Shown: in pieces, positions 46,850 through 55,655 of the stretch
Numbering within the stretch: the first letter of the stretch is position 1
How the letters are laid out: every line of letters begins with the position of its first letter
Assembly (NCBI GenBank): GCA_946480835.1
Contig: CAMLLC010000002.1
Coordinates: forward strand, 359,644 to 423,643
Reading direction: 5' to 3'
From: Entomomonas sp945283395
Lineage (GTDB): Bacteria; Pseudomonadota; Gammaproteobacteria; Pseudomonadales; Pseudomonadaceae
Length of the DNA stretch: 64,000 nt
The notes under the pieces: model-generated
Databases searched by the model: none
What the model saw: only the letters and a program-made list of their open reading frames with translations
What the model was told of the DNA's origin: nothing
Program-made: the position numbers and the translations under genes

Positions 46850-48646
46850 ATGGCTGGTCTTATTCCTCAATCTTTTATAGATGACTTATTAAACCGCTTA
46901 GATATTATTGATGTAGTGGGTAGTCGGCTTCAGCTCAAAAAAAGTGGAAAAAACTATTCTGCTTGTTGTCCTTTTCATCAAGAAAAAACGCCTTCATTTA
47001 CAGTTAGTCCAGATAAACAGTTTTATCATTGTTTTGGTTGTGGTGCTAGTGGTAGCGCATTGGGCTTTGTTATGGAATACGATCATCTTAACTTTCCTCA
47101 AGCAGTAGAATTATTGGCCAAACAAGCGGGGCTTGAAATACCCTATGAGCAGCAAACTATTGATCGTTATAAACAAGTTGCTGACTCACCTCTTTATGAT
47201 CTATTAGCTAAAGCAGCTGACTACTATCAGCAAGCACTAAAAAGCCATCTCACTAAACAATTAGCAGTTGACTATTTTAAGAAACGGGGTTTAACTGGAA
47301 TAGTAGCTAGAGACTTTGGTTTAGGTTTTGCACCGCCAGGTTGGGATAACCTAATAAAACACCTCGTAGCAGATGGAGCTGATCAAAAATTATTAATAGA
47401 TGCTGGCTTAATTATTGAAAATGCTGAAAATGGTCGCCGTTATGATAGATTTAGAAATAGAGTCATATTTCCTATCAGAGATCTGAAAGGTCGTATTATA
47501 GCCTTTGGGGGAAGAGTATTGGGGGATGATAAGCCTAAATATCTTAACTCGCCAGAAACAGCAATATTTCACAAAGGTGAAATACTTTATGGACTTTATG
47601 AAGTTAGAAAAAATACTAGACAACTAGACGAAATATTAGTGCTTGAAGGCTATATGGATGTTATTGCATTAGCCCAATTTGGATTGACTAATGCGGTAGC
47701 TACCTTAGGAACAGCTACTTCTGAAGAACATGTTAAACGCTTATTCCAGCTAGTCAATAATATAGTATTTTGTTTTGATGGTGATACAGCAGGACGTAAA
47801 GCTGCCTGGCGGGCGCTCGAGTCAGCATTACCTTATTTACAAGATGGTAGATGCGTTAAGTTCCTATTTTTACCTGACGGGGAAGATCCTGATAGCCTTG
47901 TCAGGAGTGAAGGAGGAGATGCTTTTCGCGCTCGCATAAACCAACAGTCGCTTTCTTTAACAGACTATTTATTTGATCATCTGATAGCAGAAACACAACC
48001 TGATAGTCTTGAAGGTAAAGCTCATTTGGCCATGTTAGCTACTCCTTTATTAACTAAAATTCCTAAAAGTAGTTTGCGCTCATTAATATATCAGCGTCTA
48101 ACTGCAATTACAGGTTTAAATCAACAGCAATTACAAGAAAATACCTCAAGATTACAGCAAATATCTCATGTTTCTCATTCTGAGATTACAAATCAACCAA
48201 TTTCCAATAGAGATATTTCTTACCATAAAGCTAATATACCTATGGTAACTCCTATTATGCACGCATTAAGATGCCTACTACATAATCCACAGTTGGTAAC
48301 TAGACTTAAGAATTTAGAAGTTATAGAAACAACTACTGATGACTATGGGAAACTTTTATCTAAAGCTATTATCTTATTAAAAGAAACACCGACCCTAAAT
48401 TCTTTCCAACTAATGGGAAAATTAGTAAGCTCTGATAAGAGGCAACTATTAACTAGATTATTTGACAAAGAACAATTAATAGGTGATCAAAGTAGCCTTG
48501 AAAAGGAATTTAATGACACCATAATGACAATAATTGAGCAACAAAATGAAATTAAGTTAGATAAACTACTGAATAAAGGTAATAGTCTAACGACTGAGGA
48601 AAAAGATCAACTTAGGAGATTATTGGCAGCAAAGGCCAAAGATTGA
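46850..48646 (+). CDS. dnaG: DNA primase DnaG
   Basis: Makes RNA primers at the replication fork together with the helicase DnaB. Of 598 residues, the N terminus holds the zinc domain (CPFHQEKTPSFTVS and YHCFGCGASG), the middle the primase/TOPRIM core (ILVLEGYMDVIAL, FCFDGDTAGRKAAWR), and the C terminus the DnaB-binding helical bundle. It lies between rpsU and rpoD. Confidence 0.96.
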   Translation: MAGLIPQSFIDDLLNRLDIIDVVGSRLQLKKSGKNYSACCPFHQEKTPSFTVSPDKQFYHCFGCGASGSALGFVMEYDHLNFPQAVELLAKQAGLEIPYEQQTIDRYKQVADSPLYDLLAKAADYYQQALKSHLTKQLAVDYFKKRGLTGIVARDFGLGFAPPGWDNLIKHLVADGADQKLLIDAGLIIENAENGRRYDRFRNRVIFPIRDLKGRIIAFGGRVLGDDKPKYLNSPETAIFHKGEILYGLYEVRKNTRQLDEILVLEGYMDVIALAQFGLTNAVATLGTATSEEHVKRLFQLVNNIVFCFDGDTAGRKAAWRALESALPYLQDGRCVKFLFLPDGEDPDSLVRSEGGDAFRARINQQSLSLTDYLFDHLIAETQPDSLEGKAHLAMLATPLLTKIPKSSLRSLIYQRLTAITGLNQQQLQENTSRLQQISHVSHSEITNQPISNRDISYHKANIPMVTPIMHALRCLLHNPQLVTRLKNLEVIETTTDDYGKLLSKAIILLKETPTLNSFQLMGKLVSSDKRQLLTRLFDKEQLIGDQSSLEKEFNDTIMTIIEQQNEIKLDKLLNKGNSLTTEEKDQLRRLLAAKAKD

Positions 48647-48734
48647 TTATTAATTGGTTTAGTCGGCTAGATTCTGCTATACTAATCGGCTAATTTTGTT
48701 TTAGCTAGCAAATATATACCTTGGATAAAGTCTC

Positions 48735-50573
48735 ATGTCTGAAAATCAACAATCTCGTTTAAAAGAATTAATAAGTCGTGGCCGTGAACAAGGCTATCTA
48801 ACTTATGCAGATGTTAATGATCATTTGCCAGAGGATATCTCTGATCCAGAACAGGTTGAAGACATTATTCGGATGATCAACGACATGGGCATTAATGTCT
48901 ATGAAGTTGCTCCTGATGAAGATTCGCTATTACTTGCTGACACTAATACGGATGAAGTTGCTGCTGAAGAAGCTGCAGCAGTGTTAGCAGCAGTAGAAAG
49001 TGATATTGGCAGAACTACTGATCCTGTACGTATGTATATGAGAGAGATGGGAACTGTAGACCTTCTTACTAGAGAGGGTGAAATTGAGATAGCTAAGCGG
49101 ATTGAAGAAGGTATTCGCGATGTTATGAGTGCCATTGTCTACTTTCCTGGACCAGTAGAACATGTGATAGCTGAATATGATCGTATTACTTCAGAAAATG
49201 GTCGTTTATCAGACTTACTTATTGGCTATATAGATGCTGATAATGGTGAATTACCTGATGAAGAACTGCCTTTAGATATAGAAGAAAAAGAAATTGCTGC
49301 AAGAGATGATGACCTAGATGATGAAGAAGAAGTTTCAGATACCGAAGATGAAGGCGATAGCGGCCCTGATCCTGAGGAAGCTCGTATTCGTTTTACTGCA
49401 GTAGCTGAGCAATTAGTTGCAGTTCAGAAACTTATGAAAAAGCACCCTCGTAAAAGTGCTAAGGTTCAAGAGCAATTGCAGGTATTAGCTGATAAATTGA
49501 TGCCTATTAAATTAGTGCCAAAGCAATATGATGTTGTAATAGGCATGGTGAGACAGGCTCTTAATGAGGTTAGGAAGTGTGAGCGCCTTATTATGCAAGC
49601 CTGTGTTCGTAATGCTAAGATGCCAAGAGCTGATTTTTTGCGTCATTTTCCTAGTAATGAAACTAATATCAATTGGGTAACTAAATTAGCATCTGGAAAA
49701 AGTAAGTATGCTGAAGCTATAGCTAATCAAATTGATACTATTCAAGAACTACAGCAAGAGCTAATTGAAATAGAAGAAAGAATTGGTCTTAAAATTGCTG
49801 AAATTAAAGACATTAATCGCCGTATTTCAATAGGCGAAGCTAAAACTCGCCGTGCTAAAAAAGAAATGGTAGAAGCTAACCTAAGATTAGTTATTTCTAT
49901 TGCAAAGAAATATACAAATAGAGGCTTACAATTCCTAGATCTTATACAGGAAGGTAATATTGGCCTTATGAAAGCTGTTGATAAATTCGAATATCGTCGT
50001 GGTTATAAATTCTCTACCTATGCAACTTGGTGGATACGTCAAGCTATTACTCGATCTATTGCAGATCAAGCAAGAACTATTCGTATCCCTGTGCATATGA
50101 TAGAAACAATCAATAAACTTAACCGTATTTCTAGACAAATGCTACAAGAAATGGGGCGTGAACCTACTCCTGAGGAACTTGGCGAACGTATGGACATGCC
50201 TGAAGATAAAATTCGTAAAGTTCTAAAAATAGCTAAGGAACCTATTTCTATGGAAACCCCTATTGGGGATGACGAAGATTCTCATCTAGGTGATTTTATA
50301 GAAGATGCTACTATGCAACTTCCTGTTGATGTAGCTACTTCTGAAAGTTTAAAAGAGGCTACTAGAGAAGTTTTGTCAGGCTTAACAGCTAGGGAAGCTA
50401 AAGTGCTAAGAATGCGTTTTGGTATTGATATGAATACCGACCATACCTTAGAAGAAGTAGGTCGTCAATTTGATGTAACACGTGAACGGATTCGACAAAT
50501 TGAAGCTAAAGCGCTTAGGAAATTACGTCATCCAACCCGAAGTGAATATTTGCGTTCATTCCTAGATGATTAA
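48735..50573 (+). CDS. rpoD: Housekeeping sigma factor RpoD (sigma-70)
   Basis: The primary sigma factor, 612 residues. Region 1.1 is at the N terminus. Region 1.2 (TDPVRMYMREMGTVDLLTRE) and an acidic non-conserved insert follow. Region 2 has FLDLIQEGNIGLMKAVDKFE and the -10 recognition helix YATWWIRQAITRSIADQART. Regions 3 and 4 end with the -35 helix-turn-helix TLEEVGRQFDVTRERIRQIE. It ends the rpsU-dnaG-rpoD cluster; tRNA-Ile2 follows as in Pseudomonas. Confidence 0.98.
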   Translation: MSENQQSRLKELISRGREQGYLTYADVNDHLPEDISDPEQVEDIIRMINDMGINVYEVAPDEDSLLLADTNTDEVAAEEAAAVLAAVESDIGRTTDPVRMYMREMGTVDLLTREGEIEIAKRIEEGIRDVMSAIVYFPGPVEHVIAEYDRITSENGRLSDLLIGYIDADNGELPDEELPLDIEEKEIAARDDDLDDEEEVSDTEDEGDSGPDPEEARIRFTAVAEQLVAVQKLMKKHPRKSAKVQEQLQVLADKLMPIKLVPKQYDVVIGMVRQALNEVRKCERLIMQACVRNAKMPRADFLRHFPSNETNINWVTKLASGKSKYAEAIANQIDTIQELQQELIEIEERIGLKIAEIKDINRRISIGEAKTRRAKKEMVEANLRLVISIAKKYTNRGLQFLDLIQEGNIGLMKAVDKFEYRRGYKFSTYATWWIRQAITRSIADQARTIRIPVHMIETINKLNRISRQMLQEMGREPTPEELGERMDMPEDKIRKVLKIAKEPISMETPIGDDEDSHLGDFIEDATMQLPVDVATSESLKEATREVLSGLTAREAKVLRMRFGIDMNTDHTLEEVGRQFDVTRERIRQIEAKALRKLRHPTRSEYLRSFLDD

Positions 50574-50590
50574 ATTTATTAAAAAATGGG

Positions 50591-50619
50591 TTGGCGAAAA
50601 GCTTTTCTATCTGTATAAT
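50591..50619 (+). promoter_or_regulatory. Promoter for the tRNA-Ile2 locus
   Basis: TTGGCG (50591-50596), a 17-base spacer and a perfect TATAAT (50614-50619) are followed by a GC-rich CGCACCC where transcription would start. It faces the degenerate tRNA copy directly and the intact tRNA about 155 bases further on. Confidence 0.65.
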
Positions 50620-50633
50620 GCGCACCCACAAAT

Positions 50634-50680
50634 CACCTATAGCTTAATTGGTTGACATAGAGGACTCTTAGTGAGTTAAT
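50634..50680 (+). pseudogene. Degenerate 5' half of a tRNA-Ile2-like gene
   Basis: CCTATAGCT, TTGGTT and GGACTC occur here with the same spacing as in the intact tRNA 145 bases downstream. About 21 of the first 30 positions agree and resemblance is lost just past the anticodon loop. No matching 3' half follows. Its position right after the promoter suggests that it was once the first of two tandem copies. A chance match is less likely but cannot be excluded. Confidence 0.5.
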
Positions 50681-50778
50681 TATAAACTGTAAGAAGTTTA
50701 GAAAATTAAGTGATTAAGTAGGTTACATAAGGTTTATTAATTTTACATAACTTAGTTATGTTATCGTTGTAATATTTT

Positions 50779-51172
<394 letters not shown>

Positions 51173-51523
51173 GCCTTAGTAAACCTTTTTCTAAACATAG
51201 CATAAGTAAGATGGTTACCATCACATGAAAAAAGAAAAGGGGAGTTATCGGCTTTTCTAGCTATAATATCGTCTATTACCTTTCCTAACTCTGTACGCTC
51301 ATTATCTATATTAAGTTTAATTCTAAGTTTCTTTTCGGTCTTGTCTTGGCCTATATATAAATGATCTTTTGAAACATCAAATAGCCTAATATCTCTAACA
51401 TCTGTAGGTCGTTGTCCTGTTAAGTAGGCAACTAGCATTAAATCTTTTATGACCTGTTCAGCATAATTATAAACACTATAAAATACTTCATCATAAGCAT
51501 AATATGTTAAATATTGTGTAAAA

Positions 51524-52777
51524 TTACACCTGCTCCGCTTGCCCAACCACCCACAAACTAATTTTTTCTACCGCCGGCAAAAGCACCGCAGGGTCAGGAT
51601 TATTCGCATAAGCCTGCCCATGCCCATCACTGGCCAAATGATTCAACAACTGCCGACGCTGATCCGAATTCACCTCACACAACTGCGCCATATCCTCAAA
51701 AGTTCTTCTTAATGCATGAGGATGAATGTGGCTATCTATTGCCTCTGACAACTTCCTCAACAACGCCCTAGGATCACTTAAATAACCCTTCTTACCTGTC
51801 GGCGCAGGGAAAACATACTTATTACCCCTAACACGTTTCTCATAACGCCGTGTTAACACCTCATACAAAACTGAACTAATCGGTAAAGTTATCGGATTAT
51901 GATTCTTCGTATTCGCTAAATAAAAGGTAGCAGGGCAGCTCTTAAGATCCACCCGATCCCACGTTAACTGACACGCCTCATTCAAACGCGTTCCCGTTAA
52001 CAACAAAAAAGCCACCAAATCCGCACTGGTTTGCGTCGAAGCTATGAACTCAACAGAGGTGGCAAACCGAACAAGCAACTGCCACACCAACCCAATCTTA
52101 TCTTTAGGAACACGTGATGTCCTAGGTTTCTCAACATTCCACTTAGCCAAACCACTATTCTTAAACATCTGCGAAACAGGATTAATAGCTAAAATAGGAT
52201 ACTGACCATCATTAGTCGCGTATTTTTCACGCGCCCAATTTAGCAGCGCCCTTAAATTCCTAAAGTTCTGATTCGCTTGTGTCGGCGCTACCTTACTACG
52301 CTCCCTAAAACGCTTAAGACAATCATCTCTGGTAATATCAGCTACAGGCTTATGTAACCAATCACTGAAAGTATTATTCAGACAACTTTTTATATCCAAT
52401 ATGGATTTAGCACTAAGTTCCCCATGTTTAGTGCGATGGTTTTTGATATAATCTTCTGCTATCTCTTGCAGTGTTTCACTTTTAGCCAACAACTCCTTCT
52501 TCCGATGCTGAGGATCAATACCCTGATGCATCTCCACCAACTTAGCTTGGGCTAACTTACGGGCTTCCTCACACGACATATGGTTACAACGCGCTAGTGT
52601 ATAACGCCTATCTTTGCCATTGGCTGTGCCCCGCACCACATAACTTTTAGTACCTTCTTTGCCCTTTGATTTGGTCACGCGCACGCCAAAACCTTTAAGC
52701 TCATCATCCCAATAAAACACCTGATCCTTATCCGTCGGAAAGGGCAGAGCAGCAATCTTAGACTTCGTTAACTTCAT
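51524..52777 (-). CDS. P4-type tyrosine integrase, intact
   Basis: A 417-residue integrase of the P4/DUF4102 type, which inserts islands into tRNA genes. The N-terminal arm-binding domain contains FYWDDELKGFGVRVTKSKG, then a core-binding helical domain and the catalytic domain: FLLLTGTRLNEACQLTW with the first arginine, ANTKNHNPITLP, HPHALRRTFEDMA (the HxLR box) and LLNHLASDGHGQAYAN with the probable nucleophilic tyrosine. Its base composition is clearly richer in G and C than the flanking core genes and the truncated integrase beside it, so it arrived separately. It probably moved the VgrG module that it borders. Confidence 0.88.
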   Translation of the reverse strand: MKLTKSKIAALPFPTDKDQVFYWDDELKGFGVRVTKSKGKEGTKSYVVRGTANGKDRRYTLARCNHMSCEEARKLAQAKLVEMHQGIDPQHRKKELLAKSETLQEIAEDYIKNHRTKHGELSAKSILDIKSCLNNTFSDWLHKPVADITRDDCLKRFRERSKVAPTQANQNFRNLRALLNWAREKYATNDGQYPILAINPVSQMFKNSGLAKWNVEKPRTSRVPKDKIGLVWQLLVRFATSVEFIASTQTSADLVAFLLLTGTRLNEACQLTWDRVDLKSCPATFYLANTKNHNPITLPISSVLYEVLTRRYEKRVRGNKYVFPAPTGKKGYLSDPRALLRKLSEAIDSHIHPHALRRTFEDMAQLCEVNSDQRRQLLNHLASDGHGQAYANNPDPAVLLPAVEKISLWVVGQAEQV

Positions 52778-53097
52778 AACAAAAAATCCTTATTCAACAA
52801 CAAAATAAAACAACCAATAGATCTACTAATAATACTGAATAAAAAAATAAATGTAACGTAAAATAAATAAATACTATTCATTAATTACAATATATCAATA
52901 TTTTAAATACTAAAAATAATCCGATGGTTATATAGAGGTATTCAAATAAATGTTCTATTCTTTAAGTGTTTGTTGTAGAATTAAACAAAGTCATATTCAA
53001 TGAGTATGTATGTTGTAAAAAATTAAATGATAATCTTATCTTTATAAACAATATATAGGCAGTAGATGAGACTGTTTCTAAGAAATAGGAGCATAGG
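52778..53097. other. Divergent spacer between integrase and vgrG
   Basis: About 320 very AT-rich bases, in sharp contrast to the genes on both sides. No ORF is seen. AGGAG six bases before 53098 is the vgrG ribosome site. Promoters for the integrase and for vgrG should lie here, but none is clear enough to mark. Confidence 0.5.
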
Positions 53098-55644
53098 ATG
53101 TTCGACTCTGCCAATAGCACACACTTTTATTTTACCGTTGAAGGTTTAGAAACCTCTGCTAAACTCCAAGTACTCTCCTTTGAAGCCTTAGAAGCTATTT
53201 CCTCTGATTACGCCGTTGAAATAACACTTGTGTGTAATCACCTACGTTTTGACATTACCCAACTTCTATCAAAACCTGCTTATTTATCCTTTGATGGACA
53301 ACAGACCACAGGTATACACGGGGTTATTCAACATGTACGTCGTGGCGCAATCGGTAAAGACTACGCCTTATTTAACGTAGTGATGACCTCACAACTATCC
53401 CATCTCAAACGGCGCATGAACCAAAAAGTCTTTCGTAAAAAAAGCGTACCTGAAATCATCAGCGAAGTACTCACCGATTACGGCATGGCAGAAGGGCAAG
53501 ATTTTGAATTTACGCTCAAAGAAACCTACGAGAAACGTGAGTATACGACCCAATACGATCAAACAGATTACGAACTAATAAACCATCTAGCCGAAAGTGA
53601 AGGTATTTTCTACTACTTCACCCATGAAAAAAACAAACATAAACTCATCTTTGCTGATGCTAATCCTTTTTTTAAAGTCCGTGACGAAGCCATTACCTAC
53701 AAATCTGATACGGGATTTGTAGCAGACGAACGTGTGGCTAAACGTTTTGATATTGCTTTAAGCAGCGTCACCACCGAAACCGCCTTTAGAAACTACAACT
53801 TCACCACCATGAAAATCCCCGAAGGCAGCGCGCAAGGACTAAAAAGCAACAAACTCAATGACGCAATTGAAACCAACCTAGAAGCCTACGACTACCCCAG
53901 TAGACACCTCAATGAAAGCAGAGCCAAACAACTGGCCAAAATCGAACTAGAACGCTTTAGAACTACCCAAGTACTTGCCGAAATGGACAGCGATGTCATT
54001 GGACTCCACGCAGGCCAATTCATCCAAATAACAGAACACCCGTTAAAAGACGTAGAAGAACATTGGCTTATTCAAGAAATACGCCACGCAGGCAAACAAC
54101 CCAGTGTCTTAGAAGCTTTTGGCGATCAACACAGTGCCAATACTACACACAAAGCCAGTCAACTCACTAAATACTTTGAATTCCCCAGTCATGACGCCTT
54201 AGAATTTCCCTATGAAGGCTTCTCCCAAGGCTATCGCAATGTGTCCATTCTTTCGCCCAAAGACACCGCCTACCGTCCACAAAAACTCCATCCCAAGCCT
54301 AAAGTGCTAGGCGCGCAGACCGCCATCGTCACGGGGGCAGCAGGCGAAGAGATATACTGTGATGAGTATGGACGGGTAAAAATCCAGTGCCATTGGGATA
54401 GACTGGGGCAATACAACGAAGACAGCTCCGATTGGGTCAGAGTGCGCACAGGATGGGCGCATAATGGCTATGGCGCTGTGGCCATTCCACGAGTCGGTAT
54501 GGAAGTACTGATTGAATACGAAGAAGGCGATCCAGATTTCCCGATGATTGTGGGTGCACTGCATAACGGGGTGAACAAAGTCCCTTATGAACTACCTGCC
54601 CACAAAACCAAAAGCGTATTCAAAACCTCATCAAGCAAAGGCGGTGTCGGGAGCAACGAATTTAGAATAGAAGACAAAGCAGGGGAAGAACAAATCTTTG
54701 TACAAGCTCAAAAAGACTTTGATTCCCTCACCAAAAATAACCATACGGTACAAGTGAATAACAACAGTCACTTACAAGTCAATAACGAGCATTCACAGAC
54801 CATTGTAAAAAATAGATACACTCACAATAAAAGTGAAGAACATCATCTTGTAGATCAAGACCGAAAAACACAAGTGATGCTTAATGACTACAAAGAAGTT
54901 GGTATTTCGGAACACAAAACCATTGGAACGATTACCACCACCCAAGCAGGGCAAGAAATCCACCTGAAAGCAGGTGGGCAAATAGTGATTGATGGTGGGT
55001 TAAGCCTGACCTTAAAGGCTGGAGGTCAACATATTGTGTTAAATCCAGCAGGTATTTGGATGACCATGCCACAGTTTACAGGAGGGGTACCGATGGTGGG
55101 TACGCCTGCTGTGCCTGTGCCGCCACTGATGAAAACAAATGCTGTGGCTGCTACTAAAGCACCGCCGGTTGTTAATGCAATTAGTGATGAAAATGTAACA
55201 CGTGAACCAACGAGAAGAAAAGACGGGGCACGCTTTATTTTCAATTTAGTTACCAGTGCTAGTAATGAAACGGTTAGTCAAATACCGTATAAATTAGAAA
55301 TAGCAGGGGAAACGTACAAAGGGAAAACAAGTTCAATGGGTAGAATTGATGAGCCACTTCCAGAAGGCGCAACAACTGCGTTACTTTCCATTTATTTGTC
55401 TGGCGAAGGAAATCCACCAATTGAATATAATATAGCGGTAAAAAAACAGGCAGATTATAAAGACACTAAAGGAATTCAATCACGCCTAAAAAACTTAGGT
55501 TATTACCGTGGGTTAATCGATGGTGATTTTGCCTCACTGAGTAAATATGCTACACGGTGGTTTCAAGAAGACCATAACTTATTTCCTGATGGTGAACCAA
55601 CAGAGCTCGATCGTCTTACCTTAAAGCGTGATCACATGGTATAA
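53098..55644 (+). CDS. T6SS spike VgrG with C-terminal peptidoglycan-binding extension
   Basis: An 848-residue VgrG, the trimeric tip of the type VI secretion needle. The N-terminal gp27-like part runs to about residue 400 (FYFTVEGLETSAKLQVLSFE, SEGIFYYFTHE). The gp5-like OB fold lies at about 411-500 (CDEYGRVKIQCHWDRLGQYN, PRVGMEVLIEYEEGDPDFPM). A DUF2345-type needle follows to about 665 (GQIVIDGGLSLTLKAGGQHI). After a proline-rich linker comes an extension with a beta-sandwich-like part (about 710-780) and a PG_binding_1-like domain (about 788-830, RLKNLGYYRGLIDGDF). Most VgrGs end near 650-700, so the extension is extra. The first two thirds are GC-richer than the last third, a mosaic pattern. 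The effector gene starts 11 bases behind it. Confidence 0.93.
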   Translation: MFDSANSTHFYFTVEGLETSAKLQVLSFEALEAISSDYAVEITLVCNHLRFDITQLLSKPAYLSFDGQQTTGIHGVIQHVRRGAIGKDYALFNVVMTSQLSHLKRRMNQKVFRKKSVPEIISEVLTDYGMAEGQDFEFTLKETYEKREYTTQYDQTDYELINHLAESEGIFYYFTHEKNKHKLIFADANPFFKVRDEAITYKSDTGFVADERVAKRFDIALSSVTTETAFRNYNFTTMKIPEGSAQGLKSNKLNDAIETNLEAYDYPSRHLNESRAKQLAKIELERFRTTQVLAEMDSDVIGLHAGQFIQITEHPLKDVEEHWLIQEIRHAGKQPSVLEAFGDQHSANTTHKASQLTKYFEFPSHDALEFPYEGFSQGYRNVSILSPKDTAYRPQKLHPKPKVLGAQTAIVTGAAGEEIYCDEYGRVKIQCHWDRLGQYNEDSSDWVRVRTGWAHNGYGAVAIPRVGMEVLIEYEEGDPDFPMIVGALHNGVNKVPYELPAHKTKSVFKTSSSKGGVGSNEFRIEDKAGEEQIFVQAQKDFDSLTKNNHTVQVNNNSHLQVNNEHSQTIVKNRYTHNKSEEHHLVDQDRKTQVMLNDYKEVGISEHKTIGTITTTQAGQEIHLKAGGQIVIDGGLSLTLKAGGQHIVLNPAGIWMTMPQFTGGVPMVGTPAVPVPPLMKTNAVAATKAPPVVNAISDENVTREPTRRKDGARFIFNLVTSASNETVSQIPYKLEIAGETYKGKTSSMGRIDEPLPEGATTALLSIYLSGEGNPPIEYNIAVKKQADYKDTKGIQSRLKNLGYYRGLIDGDFASLSKYATRWFQEDHNLFPDGEPTELDRLTLKRDHMV

Positions 55645-55655
55645 GGATTAATGAT

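Noticed and set aside
51521..51546. Start of the truncated integrase at TTG 51546
   Set aside because: These first codons lie within the end of the neighbouring integrase in another frame and encode nothing integrase-like, so the fragment has no genuine start.
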